From contig NZ_CALGNQ010000169.1 of assembly GCF_937958535.1 (NCBI RefSeq), positions 1-6,362 of the forward strand: a stretch of 6,362 bases of DNA. The letters run 5' to 3'. Below the pieces are notes generated by a model, which saw only the letters and a list, made by a program, of their open reading frames with translations, did no database searches and had not been told where the DNA came from. This DNA comes from an uncultured Georgenia sp. (lineage in GTDB: Bacteria > Actinomycetota > Actinomycetes > Actinomycetales > Actinomycetaceae). Of this stretch, positions 1 through 4,775 are shown one piece after another. Position 1 is the first letter of the stretch; every line of letters begins with the position of its first letter. A program made the translations under genes and the position numbers.

Positions 1-1152
1 ACGCTGGCCACCGACACCGTCTCCGGGCTGCGCATCCTGCGCGGGATCGGCGGGGAGGACGCCTTCGCCGAGCGCTACCGGGCCCAGTCCCAGCGGGTGC
101 GGCGGGCCGGGGTGCGGGTGGCCGGGCTGTCGTCGGTGCTCGAGGCGCTCCAGGTGCTCCTGCCCGGGCTCTTCGTCGCGTGCGTCGTGTGGCTCGGCGC
201 CCGGCAGGCGCTGAGCGGGCAGATCAGCCCCGGGCAGCTCGTGACGTTCTACGGCTTCACCGCCTACCTGTCCGAGCCGCTGCGCTGGATCACCCAGTTC
301 CTCAGCTTCTTCACCCGGGCGCGGGTGGCGGCACGCAAGATCGTCGGTGTGCTGGCCGTGACCCCGGAGGCGGGGACGCTCGCCGAGTCCGAGGCCGCCG
401 ACGAGCTCCCTGACCCGCCGGTGCCGACCTCGCCGGCGCGGCTGGTCGACGAGCTCACCGGGCTGGAGGCCGCCCCCGGCGCCCTCACCGCCGTCGTCAC
501 CCCGCGGGCCGGGGAGGGCGAGGCGCTGGCCGTGCGGCTGGGCCGCCTCGACGACCGTGTCCCCGGCACGGTCCGCCTCGACGGTGTGCCGCTGCGGGAC
601 CTGCTGCCGGCTCAGGTGCGGCACCGCGTCGTCGTCGCCTCCGCCACGCCGCAGCTGTTCACCGGCACGCTGCGGGAGGCCGTCGACGCCCGGGCCGCCG
701 GGCTGCCGGACGCGGCCCTGCTCCGGGCCCTGCACGTCGCCGACGCCCACGACGTCCTGGAGTCCCTGCCGGAGGGCCTGGACGGGATGGTCACCGAGAA
801 GGGCCGCTCGCTGTCGGGCGGCCAGCGCCAGCGGGTCGCCCTCGCCCGGGCCCTCCTGCTCGAGCCGCAGGTGCTCGTCCTCGTCGAGCCGACCAGCGCC
901 GTCGACGCACACACCGAGGCACGGATCGCCGAGCGGCTGGCGGCCTACCGCCGTGGACGCACCACCGTCGTCCTCACCACCTCCCCGCTCGTCCTGGAGC
1001 ACGCCGACGAGGTCGTCCTCCTCGACGGCGGCGCGGTCCGGGCCCGGGGCCGGCACCGCGACCTGCTCGCCCGGGCCGCGGCGGGTGAGCCGGGGGCGTT
1101 GGCGTACCACGACGTCGTCGGCCGCTCCCTGGCCGCCGCGGAGGTGGGCTGA
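1..1152 (+). CDS. ABC exporter half-transporter, degenerate-ATPase subunit (5' partial)
   Basis: Fused membrane/ATPase subunit of a type IV (ABCB-like) exporter in the cytoplasmic membrane; the substrate cannot be read from sequence. The frame is open from base 1, so the start and roughly the first 200 residues (TM1-4) lie outside; 383 residues are visible. Residues about 40-100 hold the last two membrane helices. The ATPase domain follows. Its Walker A is broken: PRAGEGEA (168-175) has Glu where the Lys should be and Ala for Ser/Thr. The Q-loop Gln appears to be Ala. The signature LSGGQ (271-275) is canonical. Walker B reads VLVLVEPTS, with Val295 replacing the Mg-binding Asp but Glu296 kept. 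The H-loop His is Ser328. It should bind ATP poorly itself but supply the good signature motif to its partner, encoded one base downstream. The changes affect several motifs with the frame intact, so this looks like a specialised subunit, not a decayed gene. Confidence 0.93.
   Translation, partial: TLATDTVSGLRILRGIGGEDAFAERYRAQSQRVRRAGVRVAGLSSVLEALQVLLPGLFVACVVWLGARQALSGQISPGQLVTFYGFTAYLSEPLRWITQFLSFFTRARVAARKIVGVLAVTPEAGTLAESEAADELPDPPVPTSPARLVDELTGLEAAPGALTAVVTPRAGEGEALAVRLGRLDDRVPGTVRLDGVPLRDLLPAQVRHRVVVASATPQLFTGTLREAVDARAAGLPDAALLRALHVADAHDVLESLPEGLDGMVTEKGRSLSGGQRQRVALARALLLEPQVLVLVEPTSAVDAHTEARIAERLAAYRRGRTTVVLTTSPLVLEHADEVVLLDGGAVRARGRHRDLLARAAAGEPGALAYHDVVGRSLAAAEVG
1140..1144 (+). 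promoter_or_regulatory. Ribosome binding site of the second ABC gene
   Basis: GGAGG lies inside the last codons of the upstream ABC gene, 9 bases before the ATG at 1154. The upstream stop TGA (1150-1152) and this ATG are separated by a single C. This supports the chosen start and suggests translational coupling, which would suit two subunits of an obligate heterodimer made in equal amounts. Confidence 0.8.
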
Positions 1153-1153
1153 C

Positions 1154-2887
1154 ATGCAGCTGCCCGTGGCCGACAACCGGCGCGTCCGGGCCTTCGCGGC
1201 CCGCCTGCTGCGCTCGTACCGGCGCGCGCTGCTCGCCGTCGTCGCCCTGCAGGCGCTGGCCGCCGTCGGGGCGCTCGCCCTGCCGTGGCTGCTCGGCGGG
1301 CTCGTCGACGCCGTCCTCGCCGGCACCACGCGTGAGTACGTCGACACCGTCGCCGGTCGGCTGGTCGCGGTCGTCGTGCTCCAGGCGCTGGTCACCCGCT
1401 ACGCCCAGCGGGGGGCGATGGTGCTCGGTGAGGAGGTCTTCGCCGAGCTGCGCGAGCGGTTCCTCCTCGGGGTGACCCACCTGCCGCTGTCGACCGTGGA
1501 GCGGGCGGGCACCGGCGACCTGCTGGGCCGCACGACCAACGACGTCGACCGGGTCCAGTGGGCGGTGCGCTTCGGCATCCCGCGCGTCCTGGTCACCGGG
1601 ACGACGATCGTGCTGACCTTCGGGGCGGCGTTGCTCGCCGCCCCGCTGGTCGCGCTCGCCATGCTCGTCGGGCTGCCCGTGCTCGTCCTGGCGACCCGCC
1701 GCTACCTGCGGCGCTCGGCGCCGGCGTACCGGGCGGAGTCCGCGGCGTACGCGGACCTCAACGGGGTGCTCACCGAGTCGGTGGAGCACGCCGCGACCGT
1801 CGACGCCCTGGCCCTGGGGCGTCGCCGCCGGGAGCGGCTCGACGCCGCCGTCGCCGCGGCGTGGGGCCGGGAGAAGGTCACCCTCCGGCTGCGGATGGCG
1901 GTGTTCTTCTGGCTCGTCGTCTCCTTCTCGCTGCCGGTGGCGGCCGTCGTGCTGTGGGGCGCCCACCTCGTCGGCAGCGGGCTGGCCACCGTCGGCGCCG
2001 TGACCACCGTCGGGCTGTACGTCATCCAGGTGCGCGGGCCGCTGTTCGAGCTGCTCATGTGGGTGGACGAGATCCAGGTCGCCACGGCGAGCCTGGCGCG
2101 GATCGTCGGTATCGAGCTCGTCGCCCCCGACCGGCACCCCGGCCCCGCCCGCCCCGCGGCGGAGGACATCCGCGCCCGCGCGGTGCGTTACGCCTACCGG
2201 GAGGGCGAGGACGTGCTCCACGGCATCGACCTCACCCTGACGCCCGGCGAGCGGCTGGCGATCGTCGGGCCGTCGGGTGCCGGCAAGTCGACGTTCGGTC
2301 GGATGCTCGCCGGCATCCACCCGCCCACCGGGGGCCGGGTGACGGTGGACGGTGTCCCGCTCGTCGACCTCCCGGAGGACGAGCTGCGGCGACACGTCGC
2401 GCTCGTCACCCAGGAGCACCATGTGTTCGTCGGGTCGGTGGCGGACAACCTGCGCCTCGCCAAGCAGGACGCCGACGAGGCCGAGCTGCTGCGGGCGCTG
2501 GAGGCGGTCGACGCCCACACCTGGGTGGCCGAGCTGCCCGAGGGCATCGACACCGCCGTGGGGTCGGGCGGGGTGCCGCTGACGCCGGCGCAGGCGCAGC
2601 AGCTCGCCCTCGCCCGCCTGGTGCTGCTCGACCCGCACACCCTCGTGCTGGACGAGGCGACGGGCCTGCTCGACCCGCGGGCCGCCCGCCACCTGGAGCG
2701 GTCGCTGTCCGCGCTGCTCACCGGGCGGACCGTCGTCGCGATCGCACACCGGCTGCACACCGCCCACGACGCCGACCGGGTGGCCGTGATGGACGGCGGC
2801 CGGATCACCGAGATCGGCCCGCACCACGAGCTCGTCGCCGCCGGCGGCGACTACGCCGCCCTGTGGGAGTCCTGGCAGCAGGAGTGA
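1154..2887 (+). CDS. ABC exporter half-transporter, catalytic-Walker subunit
   Basis: Full-length half-transporter of 577 residues, normal for the family, and the partner of the subunit encoded just upstream. An N-terminal six-helix exporter domain covers about residues 15-310, with clear hydrophobic runs near 20-50, 135-180 and 250-285. The ATPase domain occupies about 335-575. It has an intact Walker A, GPSGAGKST (372-380, Lys378), Q-loop Gln420, Walker B LVLDEAT with Asp500 and Glu501, and H-loop His532. The signature motif is degenerate: LTPAQ (476-480) in place of LSGGQ. In a head-to-tail dimer its Walker A/B and His pair with the partner's canonical LSGGQ to form one competent ATP site. 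Its own poor signature faces the partner's broken Walker motifs. Start chosen by the GGAGG site and one-base spacing; the frame is open far upstream only because it shadows the preceding gene. The substrate (drug, lipid or peptide) cannot be told. Confidence 0.95.
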   Translation: MQLPVADNRRVRAFAARLLRSYRRALLAVVALQALAAVGALALPWLLGGLVDAVLAGTTREYVDTVAGRLVAVVVLQALVTRYAQRGAMVLGEEVFAELRERFLLGVTHLPLSTVERAGTGDLLGRTTNDVDRVQWAVRFGIPRVLVTGTTIVLTFGAALLAAPLVALAMLVGLPVLVLATRRYLRRSAPAYRAESAAYADLNGVLTESVEHAATVDALALGRRRRERLDAAVAAAWGREKVTLRLRMAVFFWLVVSFSLPVAAVVLWGAHLVGSGLATVGAVTTVGLYVIQVRGPLFELLMWVDEIQVATASLARIVGIELVAPDRHPGPARPAAEDIRARAVRYAYREGEDVLHGIDLTLTPGERLAIVGPSGAGKSTFGRMLAGIHPPTGGRVTVDGVPLVDLPEDELRRHVALVTQEHHVFVGSVADNLRLAKQDADEAELLRALEAVDAHTWVAELPEGIDTAVGSGGVPLTPAQAQQLALARLVLLDPHTLVLDEATGLLDPRAARHLERSLSALLTGRTVVAIAHRLHTAHDADRVAVMDGGRITEIGPHHELVAAGGDYAALWESWQQE

Positions 2888-2901
2888 CCCCTCCACCACA
2901 C

Positions 2902-3009
2902 CCCACTTCCCCCCGACAGCCCACTTCCCACCGACAGCCGAGTTCGCACCGACAGCCGAGTTCCCACCGACAGGTGAGTTGTCACCGACCCCTCGCGTCA
3001 CTCCGAGCG
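2902..3009 (+). repeat. 18-bp-period direct repeat array A
   Basis: The core CCGACAG recurs at 2913, 2931, 2949 and 2967, exactly 18 bases apart. Decayed copies follow in the same register at 2985 (CCGACC) and 3003 (CCGAGCG), and a partial leading unit covers 2902-2912. A representative unit is CCGACAGCCGAGTTCCCA. The 11-base linkers are CCCACTTCCCA, CCGAGTTCGCA, CCGAGTTCCCA and GTGAGTTGTCA. The array starts 14 bases after the stop of the ABC operon. There are no unique spacers, so it is not a CRISPR. The same unit occurs in inverted orientation at 3624-3794. Confidence 0.93.
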
Positions 3010-3010
3010 C

Positions 3011-3033
3011 GTGGGCTGTCAGCGACAGCCCAC
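3011..3033. terminator. GC-rich perfect hairpin, candidate bidirectional terminator
   Basis: GTGGGCTGTC (3011-3020) pairs perfectly with GACAGCCCAC (3024-3033) around a three-base AGC loop. It lies between the convergent ends of the ABC operon (stop at 2887) and the nitroreductase-family gene (stop at 3088 on the minus strand), so it could end transcripts from both sides. No T-run follows on either strand, which is common for actinobacterial hairpins but weakens the call. The right arm GACAGCCCAC is identical to part of the array unit (for example 2915-2924), so the hairpin seems to be a repeat unit facing an inverted copy of itself. Confidence 0.6.
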
Positions 3034-3087
3034 CCGGCCGGGCGCCCACGCAGAGGATCCTTCGCGGCACAGAGGCAAAGGTCGCGG

Positions 3088-3558
3088 TCAGCGCGGGGCG
3101 ATGCGGACGACGGGGAGGCGTTCGACCTGCTCGGCCGACAGCGGTCCCTGGGTGAACAGCGGCTCCAGGCCGAGCGCGCGACCGAGGGAGCGGGCCGCCA
3201 CCGGGTGCTCCCGGCGGTAGCGCTCGAGGACGGCGACGGACTCCTCCGGCGGAAGGACCTCCGCGCGGGCGTTGCGTCCGGTCCCCCAGCCGGACCACAG
3301 GCGCACCCGGGGGTCGGCGTGGATGTTCCGGAGCCACTGTGCGGACCAGCCGTACCCGGACACGACGACGCAGGCGTCGCCGTCGCGTGCGACCGTCTCG
3401 AGGACCACGTGGCGCACGAGACCCGAGCGCCTCCCTCGGTGGTCGACCATGACGAGGCGTCCGCCGAAGACGCCGCCGAGGCCGAGCCGGAAGACGCCGA
3501 TCGGGGCTCGGGCGAGGAGACGCGGGATGCGTCGCGGCGTCGTCGTCATCCTGTCCAT
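3088..3558 (-). CDS. DUF385 / deazaflavin (F420)-dependent nitroreductase family protein
   Basis: Small protein of about 156 residues, typical length for the family whose members reduce nitro compounds, quinones or other substrates with F420H2; some bind other flavins or haem instead. Visible family features are HRGRRSGLVRH (40-50), where the GRRSG segment belongs to the cofactor-binding region, a beta strand CVVVSGYG (63-70), WLRNIHADPRV (75-85), matching the family's W-R-N-l-x-A-d-P-r-V pattern, and a final segment with ERYRREHP (112-119). There is no signal peptide or membrane helix, so it should be cytoplasmic. The start is uncertain: ATG at 3558 or 3549 (MTTTPRR, 153 residues), neither with a convincing ribosome site. 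The frame stays open to 3696 but that extension is encoded by repeat array B and is unlikely to be translated. It stands alone between two inverted repeat arrays, so neighbours do not suggest its substrate. Confidence 0.85.
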   Translation of the reverse strand: MDRMTTTPRRIPRLLARAPIGVFRLGLGGVFGGRLVMVDHRGRRSGLVRHVVLETVARDGDACVVVSGYGWSAQWLRNIHADPRVRLWSGWGTGRNARAEVLPPEESVAVLERYRREHPVAARSLGRALGLEPLFTQGPLSAEQVERLPVVRIAPR

Positions 3559-3623
3559 GGTGCACAGGCCGGGCACGGTGGGCCAGGGGTGACCACCTGC
3601 CGGTGCCGGTCGCGGCCACTCGG

Positions 3624-3794
3624 CTCTTGGCGGGACGCCGGCTCTCGATGACAACTCACCTGTCGGTGGGAAGTGGGCTCTCGGTGGAGAACTCACCTGT
3701 CGGTGGGAAGTGGGCTGTCGGTGGAGAACTCAGCTGTCGGTGGGAACTCGGCTGTCGGTGCGAAGTCAGCTGTCGGTGGGGAGTGGGCTCTCGG
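3624..3794 (-). repeat. 18-bp-period direct repeat array B (inverted relative to array A)
   Basis: On the plus strand the core CTGTCGG or CTCTCGG (complement of CCGACAG / CCGAGAG) starts at 3660, 3678, 3697, 3715, 3734, 3752, 3770 and 3788. Weaker in-register copies are at 3642 (CTCTCGA) and 3624 (CTCTTGG). Spacing is 18 bases except for two 19-base steps (3678-3697 and 3715-3734), where the linker has an extra base (GAGTTCTCCA). Perfect inverted matches to array A are 3734-3764 with 2943-2973 (31 bases), 3697-3721 with 2913-2937 (25 bases) and 3649-3672 with 2961-2984 (24 bases). The array fills most of the gap between the nitroreductase-family gene and the SURF1 gene, and runs into the 3' end of the latter. 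Confidence 0.94.
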
Positions 3795-4632
3795 CGGGGC
3801 GGGACGTCGCCGCGACGATCCTGGCCTCGAGGCGGCGGTCGCGGACGTCGTCGCGCAGCACCTTGACCCAGAACGCGACGGCGAAGAGCGCGAAGGCCCA
3901 CCACTCGAAGGCGTAGGCCGTGCTCTGCAGGTTGGGGTCGGGCCGGAGCTCCTCGACCGGGGAGGGGGCCGGGCGCAGACCGCCGGGCTGGGCCGGCTCC
4001 TCCAGCACGAGGTAGGTGCTGTACATCGGTGTGCCCCACCTCCCGGCGAGCTCACCGACGCTGATGCCGCCGGCGAACCCGTCCGGCAGCCCGCCCTCCC
4101 CCGCGGCCTCGGAGCTGCCGAGCATCCCGACGACCTCCTGCCGGCCGGTAGGCGGTGCGGGCGCCGACACCTCGGCCCCGCCTGCCTCCAGCCGGTCGGC
4201 GAGCAACCCGTCCTGCGGGAGCCAGCCACGCAGCACCGGCATGATCGCGCCGTCGTGGGGTCCGCCGTCGACCCGCAGGGCGGTGAGGACGAGCACGGCC
4301 TCCTGCCCGTCGACGTGACGGCCGGGCACGAGCACCTGCTGGTCGGGGACGAAGTGGCCCTCGACGACCACCCGCCGGCCGAAGTGCTCCACCTCGAAGG
4401 TGCGCTGCGGTGCGAGCACCTCGGTGACCGGCACGGCAGGAGCCGCCATGAGCTCCTCCTTGCGCTGCTCCAGCGCCTGCTCCCCCCGCACCCCGGCCCG
4501 GTCCCACTGCCAGGCGCCGAGCCGCCCGCACACGACCGCGACGACGACCACGAGGAGCAGCAGCACGAGCATCCGGGGCGTGGTCGCCGCACGCAGCCAG
4601 TCGCGGGGGTCGGGACGGGACGTGGGGGGCAC
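3766..4632 (-). CDS. SURF1 family cytochrome c oxidase assembly protein
   Basis: SURF1 proteins help assemble aa3-type cytochrome c oxidase in the cytoplasmic membrane, probably at the haem a insertion step of subunit I. This one has 288 residues with the expected two-helix layout. TM1 is at about 21-39 and runs into the hallmark GRLGAWQWDR (36-45). An extracytoplasmic domain follows, with EGHFVPDQQVLVPGR (91-105) and IMPVLRGWLP (130-139), matching the family's G-x-y and v-x-R-G-W-v-P patterns. TM2 lies in STAYAFEWWAFALFAVAFWV (237-256), the typical Y-A-F-q-W-W signature. The GTG start is preferred because TACCCT ends six bases before it, as in a leaderless transcript; the frame also stays open up to an ATG at 4761, but that stretch is Pro/Arg-rich and looks like intergenic DNA. 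The last residues (ESPLPTDS) and the TGA are encoded by repeat array B. No oxidase subunit genes are in view. Confidence 0.9.
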   Translation of the reverse strand: MPPTSRPDPRDWLRAATTPRMLVLLLLVVVVAVVCGRLGAWQWDRAGVRGEQALEQRKEELMAAPAVPVTEVLAPQRTFEVEHFGRRVVVEGHFVPDQQVLVPGRHVDGQEAVLVLTALRVDGGPHDGAIMPVLRGWLPQDGLLADRLEAGGAEVSAPAPPTGRQEVVGMLGSSEAAGEGGLPDGFAGGISVGELAGRWGTPMYSTYLVLEEPAQPGGLRPAPSPVEELRPDPNLQSTAYAFEWWAFALFAVAFWVKVLRDDVRDRRLEARIVAATSRPAESPLPTDS

Positions 4633-4638
4633 GGTCCC

Positions 4639-4644
4639 AGGGTA
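4639..4644 (-). promoter_or_regulatory. Candidate -10 element for a leaderless SURF1 transcript
   Basis: On the minus strand TACCCT fits the actinobacterial TANNNT -10 pattern. It is followed by GGGACC and then the GTG start at 4632, so the predicted +1 falls on the first base of the start codon. No Shine-Dalgarno sequence precedes this GTG, which fits leaderless translation. No good -35 hexamer is visible at 17-18 bases upstream. The 4633-4775 gap should hold the divergent promoters of both this gene and the phosphoketolase gene; no convincing phosphoketolase promoter could be picked out in it. Confidence 0.4.
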
Positions 4645-4761
4645 GTTCGCCGGGGAGCGGGGACACCGCGTACCGTCCGCCACCCCGACAGCGTCGTGTC
4701 GAGGGCGTTCCGGTGGCCGAGCCGCCCGCGGTCGACAAGGCTGGGGCGTGACCATCGACAC

Positions 4762-4767
4762 AGGGAG
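4762..4767 (+). promoter_or_regulatory. Ribosome binding site of the phosphoketolase gene
   Basis: AGGGAG lies 8 bases before the ATG at 4776, a good match and spacing for an actinobacterial Shine-Dalgarno site. It fixes the start, which also gives the N-terminal length expected for the family. Confidence 0.8.
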
Positions 4768-4775
4768 CCTTCGAC

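Noticed and set aside
974..3619. An 881-codon open frame on the minus strand, and a 697-codon one on the plus strand (1558-3651)
   Set aside because: They run antisense or out of frame to well-recognised ABC genes, have low-complexity Arg/Gly/Pro/His-rich translations and no family motifs. Such frames are expected from extreme GC bias.
2985..3648. Insertion sequence or transposon carrying the nitroreductase-family gene
   Set aside because: The inverted flanks invite the idea, but there is no transposase or recombinase and no target duplication was found; kept only as a hypothesis in the findings.
2902..3794. CRISPR array
   Set aside because: The units abut with an 18-base period and the linkers are themselves repeated; there are no unique spacers of 25-40 bases and no cas genes.
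2902..3800. Translated six-residue peptide repeats (for example SHRQPS) encoded by the arrays
   Set aside because: An 18-base period keeps frames open automatically. No start site or ribosome binding site supports translation apart from the few codons at the end of SURF1.
4685..4691. A lone CCGACAG core in the SURF1-phosphoketolase intergenic region
   Set aside because: A single 7-base match without the linker or any 18-base periodicity is expected by chance in such GC-rich DNA.
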